49,553 bases of DNA from a bacterium. GTDB taxonomy: Bacteria; Spirochaetota; UBA4802; UBA5550. The notes beneath the pieces are model-generated. The model was given only the letters and a program-made list of their open reading frames with translations, made no database searches and was not told the origin of the DNA. A program made the translations under genes and the position numbers. Position 1 is the stretch's first letter. Each line of letters opens with the position of its first letter. The stretch is taken from positions 1-49,553 of the forward strand of contig JAAENB010000012.1 in assembly GCA_024224995.1 (NCBI GenBank), written 5' to 3'. Positions 34,691 to 43,281 of this stretch are shown one piece after another.

Positions 34691-35053
34691 ATGCCATTAG
34701 ATGTAGACATAAGAATAGGAAAACGCTTAAAACAGGTTCGTACACACCTGGGATTAAACCAGATAAAATTTGGCGACAGGTCATATATTGACAGGACATT
34801 CGTTAACCGGATCGAGAACGAAAAACAAAACCCTTCATTCGATTTTCTCATGAAAGTATATGATGCATTTGACATTTCAGCAGACTGGCTGCTCTTTGGA
34901 AAAGGGTATATGTTTACGATTCCCGAGGATCATTTCCTTAATAATTTAGACCCCGAAAAAATGGAATTGTTAAAAGCGCTCAACGCTTTATCCGAGGAAA
35001 AGCAGCAGCATTTAGTAAAGGCATTTACTGAGATAGTTTTAAGCCCGGATTAG
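34691..35053 (+). CDS. XRE-family HTH regulator 3
   Basis: 120 residues from the ATG at 34691; a TTG at 34682 would add three residues. HTH at about 8-60 (RIGKRLKQVRTHLGLNQIKF, GDRSYIDRTFVNRIENEKQN), then SADWLLFGKG and a helical tail LSEEKQQHLVKAFTEIV. The tail motif EDHFLNNLDPEKMEL parallels NDHFLNKLEPEHVDF of regulator 1. It is monocistronic with a 265-bp upstream region carrying repeated sequence elements. Confidence 0.85.
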   Translation: MPLDVDIRIGKRLKQVRTHLGLNQIKFGDRSYIDRTFVNRIENEKQNPSFDFLMKVYDAFDISADWLLFGKGYMFTIPEDHFLNNLDPEKMELLKALNALSEEKQQHLVKAFTEIVLSPD

Positions 35054-35069
35054 GCCGTAGAAAACACCT

Positions 35070-36053
35070 TTATTCCCCACCCCTGAAATAAATTTTCTTC
35101 ACCTTTCTATTCACTGTATAAAAAGTAACTTCACTAGCCTCACCAGAATATATAAACTCATTTTTATAATCACGATCCGGAACCCCCAGGTCATTATAAA
35201 CATATTGAATATCTTTATCCATATATTTATCATGGGGTATTAGCCGGGGATTTTCAAAAGAAACATGTATAACAAATTCTTTGTTAAATGGTGCTTTTAG
35301 TATTTTAATAAGAAAATTTTCATAAAATAAACTCGATACTATATTGAACTTTCCAGGCAAATAAATATTTTTATATTTCTTCCTGGTAATTTTTCCGGGA
35401 GAACCTAATTTTTTTATAATATCGCTTTCTTTATTACCAAATTGATTCATATTTTTCATGATATAAGCGCATTTATTTTTTTCCCAATATCTTCTCAACT
35501 CCTCATCACCTAATTTTATCCTATAATCAGGAATATTAACAAATGATAAAGAACTGATATTAACCCACCCCTCACGATTGTTCCATTTAACTTTAAAGAA
35601 TATATCATAAACTTTTTCGGGAGCCCCAAGGATAACAACTTTCTCACGATATGGAATTCTTGCTATTATTTTTTTTTCTTTTGTATCTTTTGTATATGAT
35701 GAAAATAAAGGGGAGCCTTTGATAGCTTTAATATACGCTTTTTTTGCCGTACTCAATTTTAGAACATCACGAGAATCAATCCACACAGGTTTTTTTGACC
35801 ATTTTTGAATTTTATAGCGTTCAGACCCATCGACTACAACCCGGTCAATCACTTTGAGAATTGTATTACTTTGAAATCGATACAATTTACCTGCCTGTAA
35901 TTTTTTATTTTTGTAGCACCATGTTCCTTCTTTATTCAGGGTTACAACAAAATTATTTTTATCTATTATAATATTTGTATTAGATTGAACAGTGCCAATC
36001 AGCACTAAACTGAAGATTATTATTACTATGGCTTTTACTTTATAATTTTTCAT
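35070..36053 (-). CDS. Exported SH3-like domain protein
   Basis: 327 residues. Signal peptide with likely cleavage after VQS (MKNYKVKAIVIIIFSL ... GTVQS-NTN). The middle (about 100-175) looks like a bacterial SH3-type module: KAYIKAIKGSPLFSSYTKDT, ARIPYREKVVILG, FKVKWNNREGWVNISSL. The C-terminal part ends in TFYTVNRKVKKIYFRGGE and contains the motif IIKKLGSPGKITRKKY, like small SmpA/OmlA-type or Leptospira-style repeats. Location is periplasmic or surface; function unknown. There is another SH3-containing exported protein at 39476. Confidence 0.65.
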   Translation of the reverse strand: MKNYKVKAIVIIIFSLVLIGTVQSNTNIIIDKNNFVVTLNKEGTWCYKNKKLQAGKLYRFQSNTILKVIDRVVVDGSERYKIQKWSKKPVWIDSRDVLKLSTAKKAYIKAIKGSPLFSSYTKDTKEKKIIARIPYREKVVILGAPEKVYDIFFKVKWNNREGWVNISSLSFVNIPDYRIKLGDEELRRYWEKNKCAYIMKNMNQFGNKESDIIKKLGSPGKITRKKYKNIYLPGKFNIVSSLFYENFLIKILKAPFNKEFVIHVSFENPRLIPHDKYMDKDIQYVYNDLGVPDRDYKNEFIYSGEASEVTFYTVNRKVKKIYFRGGE

Positions 36054-36231
36054 AAACTTGCTTTTAGCCCCTTGTTATTCCGCCCTGGGAATATATCCCA
36101 GCTGCTTTGAAATTCCGGATTATATTTCATTGTGGCACTCTCTCAATTATTTAGCATAAGTGAAGTCTTTTTTACTCATTTTCCCAAAAATCATTGATAT
36201 AAACTCATTTTTATGATACCGTTCCCTTCAT

Positions 36232-38223
36232 ATGAAAAAACTCTTCGTAATATTATTCTTTTTCACAACAACAGCGGGCTATACAAAAAGCGTTGTTGTT
36301 GACGATACTCTCAAACACCTTGAAATAACTTCAAAGACAGAATATTACGAAGACTCACAAAACCGGCTCACCCTGGACATAATCCTGGAAAAACAACCGG
36401 AGTGGCAATCATCAAAAAAAAACTCGTTTAATTTTGGTTTCACGAATTCCACTTACTGGTTCCGTTTTAGCATAGACTGGAAAACAAAGAAAAAAGACTC
36501 AATTTACCTGGAAATTCCCTATCCAATGATAGACCATATAACCCTGTTTGAAGTTCATTCAAATGGAAGTATTACAAAAACCGAAACCGGTGATCATCTT
36601 CCCTTTTCAACAAGAGATGTCATAGACAGAAATTTTGTATTTCTTTTAGAAAAAAATCCCGGAAGCACTTATTATCTATATTGTTCCACAACCAGTTCAC
36701 TCAATTTTGCGCCCTCGCTCTGGTCTCAAAAAGAATTTATTAAACGGGCAAATACGGAATTACCGCTTTTCTGGTTTTATTACGGGCTCATGGGAGTTAT
36801 GGTGATATATACTTTTTTTGTGTTTCTCTCTATTCGTGAACGCAGCTATATATATTATTCCCTTTTTATTACATCATGGATACTTTTCCAGTTCACTCTT
36901 AACGGATTCGCGTTTCAATATTTATGGCCCAATTCCATATGGTGGGGCAATAATTGCCTCCCCATGTTTATGAGCTCTTGCGTGCTGTTTAATGCTCTTT
37001 TTGTCCGCTGGTATCTTGAAACTTTCAAGAACTTTCCAATAACCGATAAAATCATAAAATACGCGATTGTTACCCCGGCTATTATTATTATATTATTCTC
37101 ATTCAGCGGATATTACTTGTTGAGTATAAAAATTGCCACCTGCTTTGCTCTTTATGGGGGAGGCACTGCGTATGTAACAGGTTTTATCGCTCTTTTTCAC
37201 CGGTCCAGGCATGGCTTTTTTATTGTAGCAAGCTTTGTTATTTTTATAATAGGAGTTACCCTCTATGTATTGAAAACATTCGGATTATTACCCGCGAATC
37301 CGCTTACGAATTGGAGTATTCAAATTGGTTCCTCATTTGTGGTTATTCTGCTTTCTTTCGCTCTTGCCGACAAGATCAACACAATGAAAAAACAACTGCT
37401 GGACCTCAATATCAACCTTGAAAAAAAAGTGCGCGGAAGGACTATTGAATTAAAAGAAGCCCGGGATGAACTCTGGGGGGAAATGCAGCTGGCGAAAAAA
37501 ATCCAGACAGTTCTTCTCCCGGAAAAGCCGGTTCTTGAGGGGTATGAAATATCATCAGCCATGTTCCCGGCCGATGAAGTTGGCGGAGATTATTATGATA
37601 TAATCAATGCCGGCGGTAAGGATTGGTTTGTCATTGGTGATGTTTCGGGACATGGAGTTCCCGCGGGACTCATTATGATGATGGTCAAGATCTCAATAGA
37701 AACAACTCTTGAAAACCATCCCCTTCTTCTTCCATCGGAGCTGCTTGCGACAGTAAACCGTATTATTACTAAAAATATCAAAAAACTCGATGAAGTAAAT
37801 TACATGACTATTACTGTTTTCGCGGTTAAGGAATCCGGTCAATTATTCTTCTCAGGTCTTCACCAGGATCTTATGATCTTTCGGCATAAAACCCAGACAG
37901 TTGAACGGGTTGAAACCAGGGGTCTATGGATTGGAATAGTAGATGAAATTATGACTCATTTGTACGACGACAAGCTCTCTCTTGAGCTCAATGATGTTCT
38001 GCTGGTATATACCGACGGTATTACTGAGGCATGGGAGAAAGGGAGCAAACAAAATAAAAGAAGTCCGATGGTGGATATGTTTGGAAAAGACAAACTTGAA
38101 AAAATCTTTGCCGGTCTTGGAAACAAACCGGTAGATAGTATAAAAAACGAAATCCTTGCCGCTTTAAAGAATTATATATCAAAAGATGATGTAACCCTGG
38201 TTGTGCTAAAACGAATATCATAA
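36232..38223 (+). CDS. 7TM-DISM receptor with SpoIIE/PP2C phosphatase output
   Basis: 663 residues. Signal peptide, then a periplasmic 7TMR-DISMED2-type domain (TNSTYWFRFSIDWKTK, YLEIPYPMIDHITLFEV). Seven hydrophobic segments lie between about 180 and 385. A coiled coil follows (LNINLEKKVRGRTIELKEAR), then a SpoIIE phosphatase with PADEVGGDYYD (near 446), IGDVSGHGVPAG (near 469) and YTDGITEAWE (near 593). It should sense an extracellular ligand and control a phosphoprotein partner, probably an anti-sigma antagonist. No partner gene is adjacent. Confidence 0.92.
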   Translation: MKKLFVILFFFTTTAGYTKSVVVDDTLKHLEITSKTEYYEDSQNRLTLDIILEKQPEWQSSKKNSFNFGFTNSTYWFRFSIDWKTKKKDSIYLEIPYPMIDHITLFEVHSNGSITKTETGDHLPFSTRDVIDRNFVFLLEKNPGSTYYLYCSTTSSLNFAPSLWSQKEFIKRANTELPLFWFYYGLMGVMVIYTFFVFLSIRERSYIYYSLFITSWILFQFTLNGFAFQYLWPNSIWWGNNCLPMFMSSCVLFNALFVRWYLETFKNFPITDKIIKYAIVTPAIIIILFSFSGYYLLSIKIATCFALYGGGTAYVTGFIALFHRSRHGFFIVASFVIFIIGVTLYVLKTFGLLPANPLTNWSIQIGSSFVVILLSFALADKINTMKKQLLDLNINLEKKVRGRTIELKEARDELWGEMQLAKKIQTVLLPEKPVLEGYEISSAMFPADEVGGDYYDIINAGGKDWFVIGDVSGHGVPAGLIMMMVKISIETTLENHPLLLPSELLATVNRIITKNIKKLDEVNYMTITVFAVKESGQLFFSGLHQDLMIFRHKTQTVERVETRGLWIGIVDEIMTHLYDDKLSLELNDVLLVYTDGITEAWEKGSKQNKRSPMVDMFGKDKLEKIFAGLGNKPVDSIKNEILAALKNYISKDDVTLVVLKRIS

Positions 38224-38229
38224 CAATAT

Positions 38230-38448
38230 TTATTTCAACCTCGAAATCATAGAACTCAGCAACGCAGCATGAGCCTCTTCCGCGGAATGATCTTCAGGCT
38301 CTCTCACGGGCCAGTAATTCCGGCAATCGTGGTGAATGGGGCTATAAAGAGCCTGAAACCATGTATCATCACGCAGTCCTTCGGACAAAATATGCCGGTA
38401 GCACGTATCACTTAACGGACAATTCATACCATTACAGCGAGAGATCAT
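38230..38448 (-). CDS. Small Cys-rich protein
   Basis: 72 residues from the ATG at 38448; the frame to 38559 exists but the upstream residues are not of the same character. It carries CNGMNCPLSDTCYRHIL and HHDCRNYWPVREPEDHSAEE, a C-x5-C-x5-C pattern plus a fourth Cys, which resembles small cysteine-cluster proteins encoded in phage and environmental genomes. It is probably metal-binding, cytosolic. It faces the SpoIIE gene with only a few bases between the ends. Confidence 0.6.
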   Translation of the reverse strand: MISRCNGMNCPLSDTCYRHILSEGLRDDTWFQALYSPIHHDCRNYWPVREPEDHSAEEAHAALLSSMISRLK

Positions 38449-38608
38449 TCTATTCCCCCCTATAGTATCCAATATTACTATATTTATTATACCTCTCAAA
38501 AGGAGTATTGTCCAGAAAAATTCACCGGTAATTAAGTAATAAAACGAAACTCTTGACAAAATAAATAATAGATATAATGCTTATTTAAAATTAACAATGA
38601 GGCTTACT

Positions 38609-39373
38609 ATGAATAAAAAAATTAAATATACAATAAGCGGTTTTTTAATATTGCTGTTTGGGGCTGTGCTGGTAATTGGAATTCCACTATATCAAATATA
38701 CCAAAAGACCAAAAGTGATGACCCGAAAGTGTGGGAGGATTCCATTACATCCTTTGAAAAGACCGATAAAAAACAAATGCCGCCAAAAGAAGGAATTCTA
38801 TTTATTGGAAGCTCAAGTTTCCGTTTCTGGAAAAGCCTGAAAGATGACATGAATCCATTACCTGTTTTTAACCGCGGATTCGGCGGCGCGAAGATCCCCG
38901 ATCTCATGCACTATGCCAGGCGGATAATCATCCCTTACAAGCCCCAAATGATTGTAATATATTGCGGCGATAACGATATGAGTCTTGGCATCCTGAAAAG
39001 GCCGGAAGAGGTGCTTGGCAAAACAATAAATCTGGTTGAGTTTATAAATTCACACCTGCCGGAAACCCGAATATATTATGTTTCCATTAAGCCTTCCCCG
39101 AGCAGGATGGAATTCTGGCCCAATATGAAAAAGGCAAACTCTTTAATTATGATTTACGCCGATACAAATGACAATATGACCTTTATCGACGTAAGCAGTT
39201 CAATGTTCGATCAGGACGAAAATTTAAAAAAAGAGATCTTTACCTGGGACCGAATCCATATGAATGAAAAAGGGTACAGCCTCTGGACACAAATCATAAA
39301 GCCTGTTCTTGAAAAGGACTATACAGCTTTGAAAAAACCGGAACATGAAATCGTTGACAAGCCGCTGGAATAG
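38609..39373 (+). CDS. SGNH/GDSL-type hydrolase, membrane-anchored
   Basis: 254 residues from the ATG at 38609, preferred because GAGG lies 6 bases upstream; an ATG at 38597 is in frame. One N-terminal hydrophobic segment. SGNH blocks: I FIGSSSFRFW (nucleophile Ser), II NRGFGGA (Gly), III IYCGDNDMS (Asn) and V WDRIHMNEKGY (Asp and His). This is an esterase or acetylhydrolase at the envelope; the substrate is unknown. A 36-bp palindrome follows after 17 bases. Confidence 0.88.
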   Translation: MNKKIKYTISGFLILLFGAVLVIGIPLYQIYQKTKSDDPKVWEDSITSFEKTDKKQMPPKEGILFIGSSSFRFWKSLKDDMNPLPVFNRGFGGAKIPDLMHYARRIIIPYKPQMIVIYCGDNDMSLGILKRPEEVLGKTINLVEFINSHLPETRIYYVSIKPSPSRMEFWPNMKKANSLIMIYADTNDNMTFIDVSSSMFDQDENLKKEIFTWDRIHMNEKGYSLWTQIIKPVLEKDYTALKKPEHEIVDKPLE

Positions 39374-39390
39374 TGTATACTATTCAGCAT

Positions 39391-39426
39391 TCTCATAACG
39401 AGGGGTTTAAACCCCTCGTTATGAGA
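39391..39426. repeat. 36-bp perfect palindrome
   Basis: TCTCATAACGAGGGGTTT is followed directly by its exact reverse complement. There is no loop and the 3' side runs into AAAAAA, not T's, on the forward strand. It lies between the SGNH hydrolase and the SH3-like gene. Related to 32545-32577. Confidence 0.85.
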
Positions 39427-39475
39427 AAAAAAGGCTCATATTTTATATTAATATATATTAAGGAAGAAAACACCT

Positions 39476-40507
39476 GTGAAACGGATATTACTTTTTATTA
39501 TACTCAGTATGGGCATCCCTCTTGTTCTATCCGGACAGGTTCCGGAACTTCCGGCAAATCATTATATTGTTCTGGGAGACAAGCTCAATGTAAGGGAAAG
39601 CTCCAGCCTGCGGTCTTCTGTTGCGGGACAATTGCGGGTTGGAACTATTGTAAAAGTCACGGAACGATCCTCGGAATGGAAAAAGATCGGGGGCAATACA
39701 GGGCAATGGGTCAAGATCACTACGGAAACAAGCTTCGCCAATAGCGGGAGCAGTCTTGAAGGATGGGTCTTTGACTATTTTATCAGTGATATCAAAAAAT
39801 TCAGGCAGCTGGGCCGTTTTAACCATAACGCTCTTACAGTAAAAAAAGGAGCAGCGACCGGGGTTTATACTTTTTTTCCCGACGGCACCTATAGCAGAGA
39901 CAATGGCAGAAAAGGCCGATTACACTATTTCCGAACAATAATAATCGCCTATAACGGGAGTAATCCCTTTCAAGTCTTTTATCTAAAAAATAGTGATACG
40001 CTTTGTACCATTCCTACGGGAAAATATGATTCTCCGGTCTGTTCCCAAATGGGAAAAAGAGAAATTAAAAAAGAGACTATTAGCAGAATTGATCCGGAAA
40101 CTGAAAAAAAAGATCCGCCAATAGAGACTCATGAAGATATCAGGATCACTCCTCCGGCTAATAAAAATTTTCTTTTTATTGGGTATAATTCTTCTATTAA
40201 TAATCCCAGTAAAGACCGGAGATGTTTTTACCAGGTATTGATCAATAAAGTAGAGCAGGGAAAAACAAACACCGGTCTTGAAACGCAAAAGAAAAAATTT
40301 TCGGCGAAACTGGTACCAAACAGGCATCTGCTCATTGTAAAAAAATGGGTTTTAAACCGCAGAACACGAAAATATGTCAGGGTTAATAATATCCAACAGC
40401 CAAAACCGAATTTTACCTATTTTAACCTTGAAAAAAACAGTTCCGTTGTTATTATCATGAGAGAAGGGAAAAAGAGTAAGGCCCGGTTTAGTATTAAATC
40501 AAATTAA
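39476..40507 (+). CDS. Exported SH3-domain protein
   Basis: 343 residues, starting at GTG with AAGGAAG upstream. Signal peptide likely cleaved near LVLSG-QV. SH3-type module at about 30-105: VLGDKLNVRESSSLRSSVAG, GTIVKVTERSSEWKKIG, GQWVKI and GWVFDYF. The rest has GVYTFFPDGTYSRDNGR and C-terminal beta-rich sequence. It is probably a periplasmic or surface protein binding cell wall or a peptide. The overlapping frame 39373-39744 is a shadow. Confidence 0.75.
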   Translation: MKRILLFIILSMGIPLVLSGQVPELPANHYIVLGDKLNVRESSSLRSSVAGQLRVGTIVKVTERSSEWKKIGGNTGQWVKITTETSFANSGSSLEGWVFDYFISDIKKFRQLGRFNHNALTVKKGAATGVYTFFPDGTYSRDNGRKGRLHYFRTIIIAYNGSNPFQVFYLKNSDTLCTIPTGKYDSPVCSQMGKREIKKETISRIDPETEKKDPPIETHEDIRITPPANKNFLFIGYNSSINNPSKDRRCFYQVLINKVEQGKTNTGLETQKKKFSAKLVPNRHLLIVKKWVLNRRTRKYVRVNNIQQPKPNFTYFNLEKNSSVVIIMREGKKSKARFSIKSN

Positions 40508-40522
40508 AGGAGGTATAGGAAC

Positions 40523-40978
40523 TTGAAAACCGATGTTGATAAAAACTTCAAAATGAAAAAGAATACTGCCGGAGCAGCAATCCCAACAGCAGCACTGATT
40601 TTAGGTATTATTTCTGTTATATTCAGTGTAATACCTTCGGTTAATTTTATTGCTCCATTTACCGGAATTATTGGAGTTATCCTTGGAGTAATTGCCGTTA
40701 AATCCCAAAAATATTACGGTAAGCTCAATGATATGGCCATAGATGGTCTCGCCGCGTCAATAATCGGGACTATTATAGGCATCATTTCCTTCTCTTTTTT
40801 TACCGTATGCGCCGGGACTTCCGGAGAAAAAACCAAATCTCAATTAAAAGAAGAATTTTCAAAAGAAAAGATATATGAAACAAATGAACCCGGCAGCTCT
40901 AACGATAACCCGTTCTCTCCGGAAGAAATGAGAAAAATGGAGAATAAATTGAAAGCGATGGATGAACTAAGAAATTGA
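40523..40978 (+). CDS. Small membrane protein, DUF4190-like
   Basis: 151 residues, starting at TTG with a strong RBS AAAGGAGG 9 bases before. Two pairs of hydrophobic segments: AAIPTAALILGIISVIFSVI with FIAPFTGIIGVILGVIAV, and DGLAASIIGTIIGIISFSFF. This matches the DUF4190-type pattern (small-residue-rich helices, GxIxGxIxG). A C-terminal acidic/Lys-rich tail is cytosolic or periplasmic. Function unknown. Confidence 0.7.
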   Translation: MKTDVDKNFKMKKNTAGAAIPTAALILGIISVIFSVIPSVNFIAPFTGIIGVILGVIAVKSQKYYGKLNDMAIDGLAASIIGTIIGIISFSFFTVCAGTSGEKTKSQLKEEFSKEKIYETNEPGSSNDNPFSPEEMRKMENKLKAMDELRN

Positions 40979-40984
40979 ATAATC

Positions 40985-41323
40985 TTACTCAAAAGAGTCA
41001 CCAAAAAAGACTTTTAACAGGGAATTCGTTACTACCATTTTATATTTAATGCCAAACCCTGTTATAGACTGGTTGATCCTTTTGACCTGCACGGCAAATT
41101 CTTCCGACTCAGTGTCGGAAGGAGGCTTTAATCTCGAATCCCGGACTTTTTTTAGATCCGTTAAAAAAAGAGACTTTTCTTTGCTAAAAAACTTATCCTG
41201 CTCAATATCAAAAATAGCGATCTGCCCGATAATATACATTATAGTATCTTCATATGTCTTATATTTCGCAAGAACCTGGTCACCAAGAGGAGCCAGGCTT
41301 TTATAAAACCCATCATCAATCAT
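40985..41323 (-). CDS. Hypothetical protein
   Basis: 112 residues, RBS AGAGG 6 bases before the ATG. No signal peptide, no membrane segment and no recognised family. Helical, charged sequence (DLKKVRDSRLKPPSDTESEE) with a C-terminal IKYKMVVTNSLLKVFFGD. It is convergent with the preceding gene, with 6 bases between. Confidence 0.55.
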   Translation of the reverse strand: MIDDGFYKSLAPLGDQVLAKYKTYEDTIMYIIGQIAIFDIEQDKFFSKEKSLFLTDLKKVRDSRLKPPSDTESEEFAVQVKRINQSITGFGIKYKMVVTNSLLKVFFGDSFE

Positions 41324-41444
41324 ATATTCCTCTTTTTGATATTAATATTAGTATACTGTGAGCAAAAATTTATACAAGTTATTTTTCATAAAAATATACC
41401 GGGAGAGGCGCAGCTAACGCTGCGGAAGCGCCGCACCCTCTGTT

Positions 41445-43055
41445 TCAATACAGCGATTCATAAGATTTCATTCTATCATAAAGTGAATTTTTTGTGGGAA
41501 GTTTTTTTTGGCGTTCCCTGGCCACATTCAGGTGTTTTTTTATTTTCCGGAAGTAGCGTTCGTCAGTTACCCGTATAGAATTTTTTAAAAAGCTCAAGCC
41601 CTCACTTAAAATTTTATCGGCCTTTTTATACTTTTTTTTATTAATCGAATCAATTCCCAGGTTATCAATCTCAATACAGATATTACGAATTACCATATCT
41701 TTCAGTTTGGCAACTTCATTGTTTCCCTTAAACATATCCTGGTTAAAAAGCTTAATCACTGTTTTACCAAACCTTTTTATACCGGCAAGAGAGTCTCTTC
41801 TAAAACTCTTTTCCGTAAGCGCGACAAAATCAATAAGCGCCCTGGTCCAGGCGGAATCCAAAACTCTTTGATTTTGTTTAATATGCTTTTTCGCGAGATC
41901 ACATTCCCGCTTAAAAATAGTATACGACGCGGGGAACCGTTTCCCTTTTAATTGAGCCAGTTTCTTTAAACGGATCTTATGAAGAGAATTACTAAAAGTA
42001 ACCTCAAAATTATAAACCTGCCGCTTTGAAAATTTTTTAAACCGTTTTATGGTAAAAAGTTTTAAAAACCTGCGTGCTTCATAATCAATGGTTTCCGGGT
42101 CTCTTTCTATATTATCCCTGGTGATATTGTACAGCCTGGTAAGAAAATTTGAGGTGATATCATTATCCCTGGCTTTTACCCGGTGACTGGAACTAAGATC
42201 ATTATAGTTCAAAAATTCAGAAACCAGGGCATGCGCTGCCGCCCGATAATTATCCGGAGAAACAGGCCGCTCCGCCAGGGTCATTCTACCGGCATACAAA
42301 AGGGAAACATTATAATAAACCCCTGAAAGGAGAGCAATATTACTCAATGGCTCTTTATTGGAATAATATTTTTTCGCGATAGTCACATTCGGCTGGTCAA
42401 ATTTTCTTTTGTATTTTTTACCCCCTTTATTATAGGGATCAAAACCGAACCGGTTAGTTGTTTCAACCTCAATCTCTTTACCGTCAATAAGTACCATGGA
42501 ATAGATATGGCCCGGAACAAAAACAAAAAAGGTTTTGAAGTTAAAATACTGGAGAAAACTGTTATAAATAACCGCCGATTTATAGCAATTAAACCGTTTA
42601 TTATAAAGAGTCGGCCCAATGCCAACGTTAATATCTTCTTCGGTTTTATTTCTAAGCATGGTATTATGAAGAAAATGAAGGAGATATTCGGCCCGGTTAT
42701 AGCTGTTTAATCCACGCATTTTTTTATTCGATCTCAGCTTTTTCCGAGCTTTTTTAACCAGGGCTTCAAATTCACCCGTATGTTTTTTTATTTTTTCCGG
42801 TGAATTAATACCGGAAACAAAGAGATGCAGCTTAAAAATTTTCCCCGGATATACAATAGAATTCTCTTTTATTGTTATTGTGTTAAATTCGTCAATTTCC
42901 CGGGCTGAAATTATCTTTTTTACTTCAGGGTAATCGAACAGCTTGCTGTATTCGGAAAAACTTTTCGTTCCGGCAAAAAGCGCATTGGAACAAAAAATAA
43001 AAAACAGTACAAAAATGAGAAAAAAATAATTATTACTTGTGAGTGCTATTTTCAT
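41445..43055 (-). CDS. Exported transglutaminase-like (Cys-His) protein
   Basis: 536 residues from the ATG at 43055 (AGGA upstream); a longer frame to 43103 has a weak start. Signal peptide cleaved near NALFA-G. The core RFNCYKSAVIYNSFLQYFNF (Cys157) with FVPGHIYSMVLIDGKEIEVE (His183, acidic residue after it) has the order Cys-His-Asp/Glu of transglutaminase-like folds. A long Lys/Arg-rich helical part follows (QNQRVLDSAWTRALIDFV). It is a possible protease or amide-transfer enzyme in the envelope; catalytic activity is unproven. Confidence 0.65.
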   Translation of the reverse strand: MKIALTSNNYFFLIFVLFFIFCSNALFAGTKSFSEYSKLFDYPEVKKIISAREIDEFNTITIKENSIVYPGKIFKLHLFVSGINSPEKIKKHTGEFEALVKKARKKLRSNKKMRGLNSYNRAEYLLHFLHNTMLRNKTEEDINVGIGPTLYNKRFNCYKSAVIYNSFLQYFNFKTFFVFVPGHIYSMVLIDGKEIEVETTNRFGFDPYNKGGKKYKRKFDQPNVTIAKKYYSNKEPLSNIALLSGVYYNVSLLYAGRMTLAERPVSPDNYRAAAHALVSEFLNYNDLSSSHRVKARDNDITSNFLTRLYNITRDNIERDPETIDYEARRFLKLFTIKRFKKFSKRQVYNFEVTFSNSLHKIRLKKLAQLKGKRFPASYTIFKRECDLAKKHIKQNQRVLDSAWTRALIDFVALTEKSFRRDSLAGIKRFGKTVIKLFNQDMFKGNNEVAKLKDMVIRNICIEIDNLGIDSINKKKYKKADKILSEGLSFLKNSIRVTDERYFRKIKKHLNVARERQKKLPTKNSLYDRMKSYESLY

Positions 43056-43240
43056 AATAGTGATTCCTGTATATATAATATACTCAATTAAGGAAAGAAT
43101 CAACTAATTAATAGCAAGAATTACGAGGTATATATTAGCGGGACAGGCGGTACGCGTTTCAATTCATGTTTTAGTTAGACTTGGAATCCTCACACAGAAT
43201 TTCCACCATACACAGTTCCCGCGTAATTAGCTGGTTTTAA

Positions 43241-43265
43241 GTATGGGATGCGCGGCATCCCATAC
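43241..43265. repeat. Hairpin with 11-bp perfect stem
   Basis: GTATGGGATGC pairs with GCATCCCATAC around GCG. It lies just downstream of the reverse-strand ARPP-like gene. There is no clear T-run (TTAAAACC follows on that strand), so it is at best a weak terminator and may be a dispersed repeat. Confidence 0.6.
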
Positions 43266-43281
43266 TCCCTATTTTAACATA

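Noticed and set aside
38553..38578. TTGACA ... TATAAT promoter before the SGNH gene
   Set aside because: The spacer is only 14 bases, too short for an ordinary sigma-70 promoter, so it is not listed.
39373..39744. Forward frame of 123 codons overlapping the SH3-like gene
   Set aside because: It overlaps the 39476 gene in another frame; the latter has a signal peptide and SH3 pattern.
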